Numbered from the stretch's first letter, positions 1 to 8,236 are shown. The stretch: DNA of 45,249 nt from Gemmataceae bacterium (GCA_009697105.1 SIAQ01000033.1:1-45249); one strand, 5' to 3'. Made by a program: numbers and translations. The notes: generated by a model from the letters alone, not told the origin.

Positions 1-111
1 TGCGATGGTTTCCCCGGCTGGATCACGCTCTGGCGTGGCTGGCAGAAGCTTCAGGCCATGGTCGACGGTTATCGCGCCGCCCAACGCAAAACGAAAAAAA
101 AGTTGTGGTAA
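1..111 (+). CDS. C-terminal end of a probable IS4-like transposase (partial)
   Basis: An open frame enters from the left edge in frame 1 and stops with TAA at 109-111, leaving 36 residues. The peptide contains DGFPGWITLWRGWQKLQ and a lysine-rich end. A block of the form DG.PG...LWRG...L is, from memory, common at the C-terminus of IS4-type transposases in planctomycetes, so a transposase tail is the best guess. The catalytic DDE residues would lie outside the window. No terminal inverted repeat could be recognised in the 80 bases that follow, so the element boundary is not defined. The assignment rests on a short motif only. Confidence 0.45.
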   Translation, partial: CDGFPGWITLWRGWQKLQAMVDGYRAAQRKTKKKLW

Positions 112-190
112 AACTTAAGGCTGGCGCTCAGGCTCTGACCGGACAAATTTATCCGCTCGAAATACAATCAATCAACCTTTGTCAGCCTCA

Positions 191-1501
191 CTATGGCAAG
201 CTGACGGAAATCTTGGAGTTCTTGAATATCTGTCCGTCCTTGGGTCGCATGCTGTTGATCGTTTTCACGGCGTCGTTCAACTTGGTGGCATCGGTCGGGG
301 CGTAGGCCGACATGGTCTTGAATATGTCCTTGAATGCGTTGGCGAGCCTGTCGGCGTTGGCCTTCGCGGGTGTGTTTTTCGCACTTTCCGCCAGGTTGGC
401 CAAGGCCGTTTGAAAACGCTTCGCTTCCGTCTTGTACCCGATGATCGGAAGTTTTTTTGGATCGCCCGTGATACTCGTAAGGTCTTGATTGTAGTCCTTT
501 ACCAAGTCCTCAAGCGTCCGGCCTACCAAATAAATCGCGACATCCGGGTTGTAATCGGGCATTTTCGGATACTTGAAACTACATACACCGTGGGCCGCTT
601 CCAGCTTTTCTTGCAGACTTGGCGGTGGGTCGAGCTTGTCCGTGAGAATGCGTAACAGTGTCGGGGCGACGAGGCCTTCCATCTGAAATTCTCGCTTGGC
701 CGCTTTGACGATGACTTTCTTTGTCAGCGATGCCACCGCCGGTGTGCCGGCCTGTGCGAGCGACGTGATCGCTTCTCGACGAACGAATCGAATAACCGCG
801 AAATGCTCGGGCGGCACACCTTTGAGGTTCCTCGACTGCTCGATATAATTCGACAACGCCGCGACATTTTTCGCATCGAAGTCGAGACGTGCAACGAGGC
901 TCTTCGAGTCGAAGTCGGCATCATCGTCGACAGGAGTAATCGGCATCGATTCACGCAGCGCTTTCAAGGCGTTCACCCGAACCGCGTCGTGGGTTTTCGG
1001 GTTTTGCACAAGCTCGATCAGGTAATCGTTCGATTTTTCCTGGCGAAGCCTGGCGATTGCAGGCAGCATCATCGAGCCGACAATAATGAGCCGCGATTCC
1101 GCACGGATATCGCGATCGAGTAGCTGCTTCATGCTGCTCACGAAATGCGGTGCCAGCTGGTTGGCGAATTTCTTGGCGCCATCGTTCTTGGCGCGAGCCA
1201 CGTCATCGGCGAAACCCTCAAACTCTCTTTGGAGCTTGGCCGGATCATAGCTGATCCCGGCGTGCGCAAGACGAAAGACGTAATATTGCGCCGCCGCCTC
1301 CGCCACCTTGTCGTCGCCCTTGCCCGTTGGGACCACTTCGCCTCGCATGATTTCGGTTCGGCGTTTGTAGGTGTCGTTGAAGGCCCGCTCCAGATCTTTA
1401 GCAGTGGGAAAGTTGAACGGTTCCTGCGCCTGCACCAGGCAGACGGCCGCGAACCCGGCTAGCAACAACGTGACGAAATGTTTGCTGGACACGAAGCGCA
1501 T
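191..1501 (-). CDS. Secreted hypothetical protein with HEAT-like helical region
   Basis: This 436-residue protein has no recognised enzymatic family. The start is placed at the ATG ending at 1501 rather than at an ATG 60 bases further upstream. It is preceded by GGGAGG at good spacing, and the product then begins with a clear signal peptide (basic MRFVSSK, hydrophobic LLLAGFAAVCL, cleavage near VQAQ). The middle part (about residues 110-190) is rich in helices with a HEAT-repeat look, for example LIELVQNP followed by VRVNALKALRES. The remainder is helical and charged. Export to the periplasm and a protein-binding role are inferences. The gene diverges from the M24 peptidase gene, with a family A palindrome between them. 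Confidence 0.75.
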   Translation of the reverse strand: MRFVSSKHFVTLLLAGFAAVCLVQAQEPFNFPTAKDLERAFNDTYKRRTEIMRGEVVPTGKGDDKVAEAAAQYYVFRLAHAGISYDPAKLQREFEGFADDVARAKNDGAKKFANQLAPHFVSSMKQLLDRDIRAESRLIIVGSMMLPAIARLRQEKSNDYLIELVQNPKTHDAVRVNALKALRESMPITPVDDDADFDSKSLVARLDFDAKNVAALSNYIEQSRNLKGVPPEHFAVIRFVRREAITSLAQAGTPAVASLTKKVIVKAAKREFQMEGLVAPTLLRILTDKLDPPPSLQEKLEAAHGVCSFKYPKMPDYNPDVAIYLVGRTLEDLVKDYNQDLTSITGDPKKLPIIGYKTEAKRFQTALANLAESAKNTPAKANADRLANAFKDIFKTMSAYAPTDATKLNDAVKTINSMRPKDGQIFKNSKISVSLP

Positions 1502-1635
1502 GAAGAACCTCCCGAGGAACGAATACCAGAAAATGACAAAGGGCCGGCGACATCCCTTCATTCCAAATTATCCACAGTTCCGCGAAACTGTCAAGCATAT
1601 CTGCTCCCGCGTCGATAACATGATCCTTGGATTTC

Positions 1636-1688
1636 CCGCTTGCGGCTTAGCGCTCTCAACGAATCATCCGAGCGCCAAGCCGCAAGCG
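1636..1688. repeat. Family A nested palindrome (copy 1)
   Basis: The left arm at 1636-1655 is the consensus CCGCTTGCGGCTTAGCGCTC. The right arm at 1670-1688 is its reverse complement with one change (GAGCGCCAAG). The spacer is 14 bases. It lies in the divergent intergenic region, 39 bases before the M24 peptidase start. Confidence 0.85.
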
Positions 1689-1727
1689 AAATTTTGCATA
1701 TACAGAATCGACGATAGGAGATTCACC

Positions 1728-2918
1728 ATGTTCGACCTTGGCAAAATCCAGGCCGTGTTGCGGGAAGACAAACTCGATGGCTGGCTACTGTACGATTTTC
1801 GCGGTCTTAATGTCTTGGCTCGCCGTATCCTCGACATGCCCAGCGAAAAAATGCTGTCACGCCGCTGGTACTACTTCATCCCCGCGACAGGCGAACCGCG
1901 ACGGCTCGTGCACCGTATCGAGTCGGCGGCGCTCGACCATGTGCCGGGGTCGAAGGACATCTACCTTCGCTGGCAAGATTTAGAAAAATCGGTCGGCACG
2001 TTGGTGCAAGGCGTCACGCGAGTGGCGATGGAGTACGTGCCACGCAACGCCAATCCTTACGTCTCGCGCGTCGATGCCGGTACGGTCGAGCTCGTGCGAT
2101 CCTTTGGCGTGGACATCGTTCCCTCGGGCGATCTGATTCAGCGTTTTGAAGCCTGCTGGGACGACGACCAATGGGCCATGCACCTCGAAGCAGCCAAACA
2201 CACACGCTCGGCATATGACGTGGCCTTCGAGTTCATCGCCGACATGGTCCGCGACGGCATCCCGATCCGGGAGACCACAGTGCAGCAAGTCATCCTCGAT
2301 CATTTTGAACGCAATGGCGTCGCGGCGGATCACGCGCCGATCGTCGCCGTTGGCCCCAACAGCGGCGATCCCCATTATGAGCCGAAAGCGGGGGAAGATG
2401 CACCGATCCGCGAAGGCGACTTTGTGCTGATCGATCTATGGGCGAAATGCAAAAAGCCGCGGGCGGTGTATAGCGATCTGACGCGGACGGCGTTTGTGGG
2501 CAAGGAGGTGCCGCCGCGCTATCAGGAAATTTTCGCGATCGTCGCCGCTGCTCGTGACGCCGCCATCGCCAAGGTGCGTTCGGCCTTCGCCACGAAAACG
2601 CCGTTACTCGGCTGGGAGGTCGATCACGCTTGTCGCCAGGTTATCGAGAAGGCCGGCTATGGCGAGTATTTCTGTCATCGCACCGGACATTCGATAGGTC
2701 AGGAAGTCCACGGCAACGGCGCGAACATGGACAGCCTGGAGACCCGCGAAGATCGCCGAGTCATGCTGCGTACGTGTTTTTCGGTCGAGCCGGGCATTTA
2801 CCTGCCGGAGTTCGGCATCCGCAGCGAAGTCGACGTGTTCGTCGATAGCGATGGCAAGGTGCACGTCACCGGCGGCGACCCGCAAACCTTCGTGCCGGCG
2901 CTGCTGGCGGGGAAGTGA
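1728..2918 (+). CDS. M24-family metallopeptidase (Xaa-Pro aminopeptidase-like)
   Basis: This 396-residue protein is a creatinase/aminopeptidase P fold enzyme that would remove N-terminal residues next to proline, or act on a related substrate, in the cytoplasm. An N-terminal creatinase-like domain (about 1-150) is followed by the pita-bread catalytic domain. The five dinuclear-metal ligands can be placed: Asp in VLIDLWA, Asp in YSDLTRT, His in HRTGHSIGQEVHG, Glu in CFSVEPGIY and Glu in GIRSEVDVFV. The start is the ATG at 1728 with AGGAG at 1716-1720; the reading frame remains open far upstream, but that extension runs through the palindrome and is not credible. The exact substrate is not visible in the sequence. 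Confidence 0.9.
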   Translation: MFDLGKIQAVLREDKLDGWLLYDFRGLNVLARRILDMPSEKMLSRRWYYFIPATGEPRRLVHRIESAALDHVPGSKDIYLRWQDLEKSVGTLVQGVTRVAMEYVPRNANPYVSRVDAGTVELVRSFGVDIVPSGDLIQRFEACWDDDQWAMHLEAAKHTRSAYDVAFEFIADMVRDGIPIRETTVQQVILDHFERNGVAADHAPIVAVGPNSGDPHYEPKAGEDAPIREGDFVLIDLWAKCKKPRAVYSDLTRTAFVGKEVPPRYQEIFAIVAAARDAAIAKVRSAFATKTPLLGWEVDHACRQVIEKAGYGEYFCHRTGHSIGQEVHGNGANMDSLETREDRRVMLRTCFSVEPGIYLPEFGIRSEVDVFVDSDGKVHVTGGDPQTFVPALLAGK

Positions 2919-2925
2919 GATAAGA

Positions 2926-3046
2926 GTTGTCAGTTGTCAGTTGTCAGTAACGTTAATAAGCCGGAACGCTTTGGCTACGCCAGCTTTGGCCCGAACTGTT
3001 GATCAGTTAGTATTTGTTGGCTGCCTGACAACTGACAACTGACAAC
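2926..3046. repeat. Inverted repeat built of 7-bp TTGTCAG units
   Basis: The left arm at 2926-2947 holds three head-to-tail TTGTCAG units. The right arm at 3025-3046 is its exact 22-base reverse complement. They are separated by 77 bases without a gene. The element starts 7 bases after the M24 peptidase stop and ends 16 bases before the cupin start. Confidence 0.9.
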
Positions 3047-3062
3047 TAAACCAGAGAAATCC

Positions 3063-3425
3063 ATGCCAACCGCATCCTACCTCGCCATCGACGCCAACGC
3101 CATGCCCTGGGAAGAACGCTTCAACGAGCATATCGGGCGAGCGCTTTTCCGCAAGGAACTCTTCAGCGATCCCGAAACGGGCATGATGGTTCGGCTCGTG
3201 CGCTACCCGGCCGGCGTCATCAATCCGGACCACACGCATCCGTGCGGACATGGAATGTACGTGCTCGAAGGCACGCTCGTCACGCATCTCGGCCGCTACG
3301 GGCCGGGCAGTTTCGTCTGGTTTCCTGAAGGCGAAACGATGCAGCACGGTGCGAGTGCCGACGGCGATGTCGTCGTCGTGTTCATTACCAACAAGCCGTT
3401 TCGCATTGATTATGTCAAGCCATGA
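3063..3425 (+). CDS. Small cupin-domain protein (ChrR-like cupin)
   Basis: This 120-residue protein is a single beta-barrel cupin. The first metal-binding motif is visible as DHTHPCGHGMYVLEG (two or three His and a Glu around residues 59-71). The second is visible near GPGSFVWFPEGETMQHG. Small stand-alone cupins of this type act as metal-dependent dioxygenases, isomerases or sensors, and the substrate cannot be read from sequence. Its stop overlaps the start of the ATP-grasp gene by four bases (ATGA at 3422-3425), so the two are almost certainly co-translated. A link to the C1 pathway downstream is an inference from this coupling. Confidence 0.82.
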   Translation: MPTASYLAIDANAMPWEERFNEHIGRALFRKELFSDPETGMMVRLVRYPAGVINPDHTHPCGHGMYVLEGTLVTHLGRYGPGSFVWFPEGETMQHGASADGDVVVVFITNKPFRIDYVKP

Positions 3426-4561
3426 CGACCGCTAGCCGTACCCATTCGCCGACTGTGATCCTGATCGGCGCCAGCGTGCGTGCGGCGGCGGACTCGGCGG
3501 CGCGCGCAGGCTGGACGACGTGGTGTGCCGACCTGTTCGCGGATCGAGACCTGCGTCTTCACACCGATGCACGGGCAATTGCGAGCGAGCAGTATCCGCA
3601 TGCCTTCCTCGACCTACTCAAACACGCACCGGCAGCGCCGGTGATCTATACGGGTGCGTTGGAAAATCACCCGGCTCTGATCGCGAAGATCGATAGGCCG
3701 ATCTGGGGCAACCCGCCCGACGTGCTGTGCGAAGTGCGTGACCCATCGCTCTGGACGGCTGCTCTCGCCGATGCCAGGCAGCCTCACCCTCGCGTTGCAC
3801 GTGAACCCCAGACTACGGGACGCTGGCTCCTCAAGCCGATTCGCAGCGCGGCAGGGATAGGTATCGTTCCGTATCAGCGTCAAGTGTTCAATCCTCGCAC
3901 GCATTTCTTGCAACAACAGATCGAAGGCACACCCGTCTCGGCTCTCTGCCTCGGCCAGGGCGATACGGCGATCCTCCTCGGCGTCACCGCGCAACTTATC
4001 GGCACGCCCTGGCTGAACGCCAGCGGATTCCACTATGCGGGCAGCTATGGGCCGCTCTCGTTTGCGCAAAAGGAACTCGAACGCTGGGCGACTTTGGTCA
4101 GTGTCCTTGGCAAGCGATTCCGTCTTCGCGGCCTGTTCGGCATCGACGCGATCATGCAAAATGGTACGCCTTGGCCGATCGAGATTAATCCACGCTACAC
4201 GGCTTCGGTCGAAATCGTCGAACGTGCCACCGGAATCGCGTTGCTCGATTGGCATCGCCATGTCATTGAAGGCGACTCAACACGCACATTGGACACGCCG
4301 TGGCCGAAGACGTGTCACGGTAAAGCGGTGATGTACGCCAAAGAAACGTTCGACTTTCCGCACGATGGTCCGTGGATGAATTCGCTCGCACGTCGAACGG
4401 ATCTCGACAGCATCGCCTTCGCCGACATCCCCGACGCCGGCACAACAATCCTCGCGGGCCAACCCGTGCTGACGTTCTTCGCATCCGCGCTGAACACGTC
4501 CCAATGCGCCTCGCGGCTTGAAGAAATCGCCGCCACACTCGCCCGAACCTTGTGGGGATGA
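3422..4561 (+). CDS. ATP-grasp family protein, probably of the H4MPT C1-gene set
   Basis: This 379-residue protein has an N-terminal nucleotide-binding-like region (VILIGASVRAAADSA) followed by an ATP-grasp fold. The core signals are WLLKPIRSAAGIGI (ATP-binding lysine and loop, around residues 134-147), LQQQIEGTPVSAL, and the metal-binding end FGIDAIMQNG..PWPIEINPRYTAS. The EINPR motif is diagnostic for ATP-grasp ligases. Proteins of this architecture (COG2232-like, called orf17 in methylotrophs) are recurrent members of bacterial H4MPT-linked C1 gene clusters. The mch gene 188 bases downstream supports that assignment. Its reaction is not established; a carboxylate-amine ligation in cofactor synthesis is the usual guess. 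Its start overlaps the cupin stop. Confidence 0.8.
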   Translation: MTTASRTHSPTVILIGASVRAAADSAARAGWTTWCADLFADRDLRLHTDARAIASEQYPHAFLDLLKHAPAAPVIYTGALENHPALIAKIDRPIWGNPPDVLCEVRDPSLWTAALADARQPHPRVAREPQTTGRWLLKPIRSAAGIGIVPYQRQVFNPRTHFLQQQIEGTPVSALCLGQGDTAILLGVTAQLIGTPWLNASGFHYAGSYGPLSFAQKELERWATLVSVLGKRFRLRGLFGIDAIMQNGTPWPIEINPRYTASVEIVERATGIALLDWHRHVIEGDSTRTLDTPWPKTCHGKAVMYAKETFDFPHDGPWMNSLARRTDLDSIAFADIPDAGTTILAGQPVLTFFASALNTSQCASRLEEIAATLARTLWG

Positions 4562-4603
4562 TAAAACGAGTGGGGAGTGACATAAGACCAATGACCAAGC
4601 AAT

Positions 4604-4689
4604 TTGTAGGGTGTGTCAAGCGCCAGCGCCGACGCACCAGACCCCGCAAGGAATGGTGCGTCGGCGCTGGCGCTTGACACACCCTACAA
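4604..4689. repeat. Perfect 36-bp inverted repeat (large hairpin)
   Basis: Arms at 4604-4639 and 4654-4689 are exact reverse complements over 36 bases with a 14-base spacer. Each arm can itself fold, because GGTGTGTC near one end pairs with GACGCACC near the other. It lies between the ATP-grasp gene and mch, on the same strand. There is no T-tract. The GTAGGGTG...GCACC flavour recalls intergenic palindromes of other bacteria, from memory. Confidence 0.95.
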
Positions 4690-4749
4690 TCGCGGAATCG
4701 CTCAAGTTATTTATGCGCGGATCCTAACCACCGACCAAGGATTATTGAA

Positions 4750-5706
4750 GTGAGCACAACGCCGACATTGAACGAACGAGCCATGCGGCTCGCCGATTTC
4801 GCATCCAATAGCGCCGCGGCTTTGAGGCTGCAGGTACACTCGACCGCATCCGGGGCACGCATCATCGATTGCGGCGTCAAGTCGGCAGGCGGGCTTCAAG
4901 CCGGTTTGACGCTGGCACGCATCTGCCTCGCTGGCCAGGCGGAGGTCGGAATCGTGACTGGCGATGTCGCTGGTATCGGCTGCCCGCATGTAACGGTGAG
5001 CAGTGATAATCCGGTGCTCGCGTGCATGGCCTCGCAGTATGCCGGCTGGGCGGTCTCGGTCGGCAAGTTCTTCGCCATGGGCTCAGGGCCAATGCGAGCG
5101 GCACGCGGGACGGAAGAAGTCTTCGCGCATATCCCAGGCAAAGAACAATCGCCAGTCGCCGTCGGCACACTCGAATCGCGCAAGCTTCCCGACGATGCGG
5201 TGATCGAATATCTCGCCAGCGAATTGAAGCTTCCCGCGAACAAGCTCACGCTGCTCGTCGCTCCTGCCGCGAGTCAGGCGGGCAACCTACAAGTCGTAGC
5301 TCGTTCGCTCGAAACCGCGTTGCACAAATTGCACGAGTTGAAATTCGATCTCAATCAAGTCGTCTCCGGCTTCGGCTCCGCACCGCTGCCGCCCGTTGCG
5401 AAGGACGAACTCGTCGCCATTGGCCGCACCAATGATGCGATTCTCTACGGCGGTCGGGTCACGATCTGGGTACAAGCGTCTGACGAGCAACTCGCCGAAA
5501 TTGGGCCCAAGGTTCCCGCGTGTGCGTCAGCCGACTATGGCGAGCCGTTCGCATCGATCTTCGCACGCTACAATCACGACTTCTACAAAATCGACCCGAT
5601 GCTCTTCAGCCCCGCGGAGATCGTCTTCTGCAACCTGACGACCGGCCGCGCGTTCGCCTTTGGTCGCACGCGGTCGGAGGTGTTGCAGCAATCGTTTTTC
5701 GAGTGA
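4750..5706 (+). CDS. mch: Methenyltetrahydromethanopterin cyclohydrolase
   Basis: Mch (EC 3.5.4.27) interconverts methenyl-H4MPT and 5-formyl-H4MPT in cytoplasmic C1 transfer linked to the archaeal-type cofactor tetrahydromethanopterin. The 318-residue length matches the family. Recognisable blocks include LNERAMRLADFA at the N-terminus, DCGVKSAGGLQAGLTLARIC, PHVTVSSDNPVLACMASQYAGW, FFAMGSGPMRA, and the C-terminal FSPAEIVFCNLTTGRAF. The start is taken as GTG at 4750, because the LNE..R block near the N-terminus is part of the family; an internal ATG at 4781 would remove it. The Shine-Dalgarno is weak (AAGG at 4737-4740). The pathway is known in methanogens, methylotrophs and planctomycetes. 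The other pathway genes (fae, mtdB, fhc) are not in this window. Confidence 0.93.
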   Translation: MSTTPTLNERAMRLADFASNSAAALRLQVHSTASGARIIDCGVKSAGGLQAGLTLARICLAGQAEVGIVTGDVAGIGCPHVTVSSDNPVLACMASQYAGWAVSVGKFFAMGSGPMRAARGTEEVFAHIPGKEQSPVAVGTLESRKLPDDAVIEYLASELKLPANKLTLLVAPAASQAGNLQVVARSLETALHKLHELKFDLNQVVSGFGSAPLPPVAKDELVAIGRTNDAILYGGRVTIWVQASDEQLAEIGPKVPACASADYGEPFASIFARYNHDFYKIDPMLFSPAEIVFCNLTTGRAFAFGRTRSEVLQQSFFE

Positions 5707-5728
5707 TCGCCGGCGTTTCGCAATTCCC

Positions 5729-5823
5729 GTTTAGCCGCTCGCCTTTGGCGAGCGCGAACGCAGCGTATTTGCGATCGCCCGAAAAACGTCATGCCCTCGC
5801 TCGCCAAAGGCGAGCGGCTAAAC
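5729..5823. repeat. Family B nested palindrome (copy 1)
   Basis: Arms of 26 bases at 5729-5754 and 5798-5823 are perfect reverse complements. Each arm contains the hairpin core CGCTCGCCTTTGGCGAGCG (8-bp stem, 3-base loop) or its complement. The spacer is 43 bases. The element ends 29 bases before the permease start. Confidence 0.93.
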
Positions 5824-5852
5824 GACTCAAACGTTTACGACGAGACCACGTC

Positions 5853-7232
5853 ATGCAACCGCTTCAGGATTGGCTAGGCAAATTCTTGCTCCAGATGCTC
5901 AACGATTCCGTCAATCTCGTCGCGGGGTTGATCGGAGTCGCCGTCGTCCTCGCCGGGGCCACCTACGTCGTTGCCAAGCCGAAGTTGTTCCTGCTCGGCA
6001 TCAAAAATCTTCGCCGTCACCTCGTGCGCACCGCTCTCACCGCGATGGCGATTGCCGTGCTCGCATTCATGATTACGACAATCTGGACCGTCATCTACTT
6101 CATCGAACTCGCCACCAGGGAACGCGCGAAGGACCTCAAAATCATCATCACCGAACGCTGGCAGATTCCCAGCCAAATCCCATCGGCCTACGGCAAATAT
6201 CTCGATCCTTCGTCCACCAGCTTCCTTCCCGACCTGCAAGAGAATGGCAAACCCAAATTCTACGGCCCGAAAGATTTCATGTCGTGGTCCTTCTTCGGCG
6301 GCACGCTCGACCCGAACAAACGCTCGCCCGAGAATCTCATCTTCTTCTTCGCGATGAACCCCGACCACATCATCCCCATGATGGACGACCTCGGCGATCT
6401 TGACCCGAAACTTATCGACGCCCTCAAGAACAACCTGCGCGGCTGCCTGATGGGCTCGGAAAAAATGACGGCCGTTAACAAACGAGTCGGCGAACGCTTC
6501 AAGGTTTCCAGCATCAACTACAAGGGCATCGACAACGTCGAATTCGAGATCGTCGGCGCCTTACCCGATGGGCGCTACAATCAGAGTGCCATCATGAACA
6601 ACGACTATTTCCATAGACTGTTCGATGATTACAAAAACAAAAAACAAGAAGCCCATCCGCTGGCGAAGAAAAACCTCAACCTCGTCTGGATTCGCGTCGC
6701 CGACCGGGAACAGTTCGACCGCGTCGGCAACCTGCTCGAGAATTCGCCGTATCTCAAAGACCCGTCCGTAAAGGTCGAGACCGCGTCGTCGGGCATCAGT
6801 TCATTTCTCGACGCATACAAAGATTTGCTGCTCGCGATGAAGTACCTGCTCGTGCCTGGCATGATGGTCGTCATGTCGCTGGTGATGGCCAACGCGATCA
6901 GCATCACCGTACGCGAACGCCGCATGGAGATGGCGGTGATGAAGGTGCTCGGCTACAGCCCGAATCAGGTTTTGCTGCTCATCCTCGGCGAAGCGATGCT
7001 GATTGGCGCCATCGCCGGTTTCGCCGCCGCGCTGACGACGTATTTGTTCTTCAATCTGAAGTGGGGAGGCATCCCGTTCCGCATCGCGTTCTTCCCGGTC
7101 TTCCGCATCCCCGAGGCGTCGCTTTTCTGGGGCCTGGCGATCGGCTCCATCGCATCGTTCGCTGGCAGCATCGTCCCGGCATGGACGGCCCGCGAGGTGA
7201 AAGTGTCGGAAGTGTTCTCGAAGGTGGCGTGA
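5853..7232 (+). CDS. ABC transporter permease, FtsX/MacB type
   Basis: This 459-residue inner-membrane protein has an N-terminal membrane segment (about residues 17-40) and a second at about 57-83 (LTAMAIAVLAFMITTIW). A long extracytoplasmic region follows, then a C-terminal FtsX domain with three further segments. The signature turn RERRMEMAVMKVLGYSPNQV, between the second-last pair of segments, is typical of FtsX/LolC/MacB permeases. Such permeases work with a separate ATPase in lipoprotein release, macrolide export or cell-envelope signalling. No ATPase gene is adjacent here, so the partner must lie elsewhere. The ATG at 5853 gives a sensible N-terminus just after the palindrome; the frame is open further upstream but that part overlaps mch. 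Confidence 0.88.
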   Translation: MQPLQDWLGKFLLQMLNDSVNLVAGLIGVAVVLAGATYVVAKPKLFLLGIKNLRRHLVRTALTAMAIAVLAFMITTIWTVIYFIELATRERAKDLKIIITERWQIPSQIPSAYGKYLDPSSTSFLPDLQENGKPKFYGPKDFMSWSFFGGTLDPNKRSPENLIFFFAMNPDHIIPMMDDLGDLDPKLIDALKNNLRGCLMGSEKMTAVNKRVGERFKVSSINYKGIDNVEFEIVGALPDGRYNQSAIMNNDYFHRLFDDYKNKKQEAHPLAKKNLNLVWIRVADREQFDRVGNLLENSPYLKDPSVKVETASSGISSFLDAYKDLLLAMKYLLVPGMMVVMSLVMANAISITVRERRMEMAVMKVLGYSPNQVLLLILGEAMLIGAIAGFAAALTTYLFFNLKWGGIPFRIAFFPVFRIPEASLFWGLAIGSIASFAGSIVPAWTAREVKVSEVFSKVA

Positions 7233-7272
7233 ATTCTCATTGAACGGCAAACGAGCCATGGCTACATTCGGG

Positions 7273-7324
7273 GCTTGCGGCGTAGCGATCGCGTGGCGTT
7301 TTGTGAGCGCTAAGCCGCAAGCGG
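7273..7324. repeat. Family A nested palindrome, left arm degenerate (copy 2)
   Basis: The right arm at 7305-7324 matches the family consensus exactly (GAGCGCTAAGCCGCAAGCGG). The left arm at 7273-7290 keeps GCTTGCGG and then has two substitutions. It lies between the converging permease and methyltransferase genes. Confidence 0.75.
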
Positions 7325-7349
7325 CGACGCAGGGAAGTTGTTTTTCACA

Positions 7350-8150
7350 TCAGGCATTTCCCCACACCAGAAATCCCGTCATCGCGCTGAAGAAGCGACC
7401 TTCTCGCTGTAAGGCATCCATGTGGTCGAGCCAGGCGGCGGCTTCGTTCGGCGTAATCGTACCGTTCTTTTCCGCCAAATCGACGGTTGCTTGGCCCACA
7501 AGCAGTAGCGCGATCTCCGGCGTCAGGCTCAGCGTGTGCGGGACGGCGGCGACTTCCTTCAGACCGGCTTCGTGAAACAAGCGCGGGATGCGACGGCCTA
7601 GCCAACCGTTGCGCACGCTGTCGCTCCACGCATTGATGATCTTGCGGCCCAGCACGCGGTCGGCGGCGTCGATCATGAGGGCACCGAAATCGACTTCGAA
7701 CACGACGACCCTGCCGCCGGGCTTCGTCACACGCTTCATTTCGGCAATGGCCAGTGCGGGATCGGGCACATGCATCAGGCTACGGTCGGCGCGCGTCGCA
7801 TCGAAGCTGCCGTCGGTATAAGGCAGCGCCAGAGTGTCGGCGATTTTAAACGCGGTCGGCAGCTTTGTGCCAACGGAACGTTTGTCGGCCTCGGCGATCA
7901 TCGCTCGGCTATTGTCCACGCCGACGGCCTGGCCACCTGGCGCGACGAGTTTCGCCATGATGCGCACGTCATCGCCCGTGCCACACCCGACGTCGAGTAC
8001 GCGCGAGCCGGGCTTGAGTTCGAGCAACTCGTTCATGCGGTTCTTGTACGCTTGAAAGGTCGCTTCCGCACAGGCGGCATCGAGAAAACGGATGAAGTAG
8101 TCGGCGTTGGCCGTGTTATCGATGCGGCCAAACTGTGCGAGGTGGGACAT
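7350..8150 (-). CDS. Class I SAM-dependent methyltransferase (UbiE/Methyltransf_11-like)
   Basis: This 266-residue protein is a cytoplasmic S-adenosylmethionine-dependent methyltransferase. Motif I is VLDVGCGTGDDVRIMA (about residues 51-66), with a following acidic strand end in VGVDNSRAMI. The post-core block DRSLMHVPDPALAIAEMKRV and the strand GGRVVVFEVDFG fit the Methyltransf_11/UbiE class. The start is placed at the ATG ending at 8150 (MSHLAQFGRI). A longer frame to 8204 begins inside a family A palindrome and would add an artefactual SAKPQA peptide. The substrate is unknown; small-molecule methylation is likely from the fold. Confidence 0.87.
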   Translation of the reverse strand: MSHLAQFGRIDNTANADYFIRFLDAACAEATFQAYKNRMNELLELKPGSRVLDVGCGTGDDVRIMAKLVAPGGQAVGVDNSRAMIAEADKRSVGTKLPTAFKIADTLALPYTDGSFDATRADRSLMHVPDPALAIAEMKRVTKPGGRVVVFEVDFGALMIDAADRVLGRKIINAWSDSVRNGWLGRRIPRLFHEAGLKEVAAVPHTLSLTPEIALLLVGQATVDLAEKNGTITPNEAAAWLDHMDALQREGRFFSAMTGFLVWGNA

Positions 8151-8182
8151 TTTGAAAATCCAATCGCGGGAGATTCTGTATT

Positions 8183-8236
8183 CCGCTTGCGGCTTAGCGC
8201 TCACTTGGGTTGAAGTGCGCGTTAAGCCGCAAGCGG
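8183..8236. repeat. Family A nested palindrome (copy 3)
   Basis: The left arm at 8183-8202 is the exact consensus. The right arm at 8217-8236 differs at its first few bases (GCGCGTTAAG) and is otherwise complementary. It sits in the divergent region between the methyltransferase and the DUF1080 gene. Confidence 0.85.

Noticed and set aside
1371..1727. Extended start of the M24 peptidase and other longer starts (7350-8204 frame, 31388-31999 frame)
   Set aside because: These extensions run through family A palindromes and yield the peptide SAKPQA, which appears in several unrelated frames for the same reason. Internal starts with ribosome sites or signal peptides fit better.
2926..3046. CRISPR array
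   Set aside because: The direct repeat units are 7 bases without spacers, and the arms are inverted; no cas genes are in the window.
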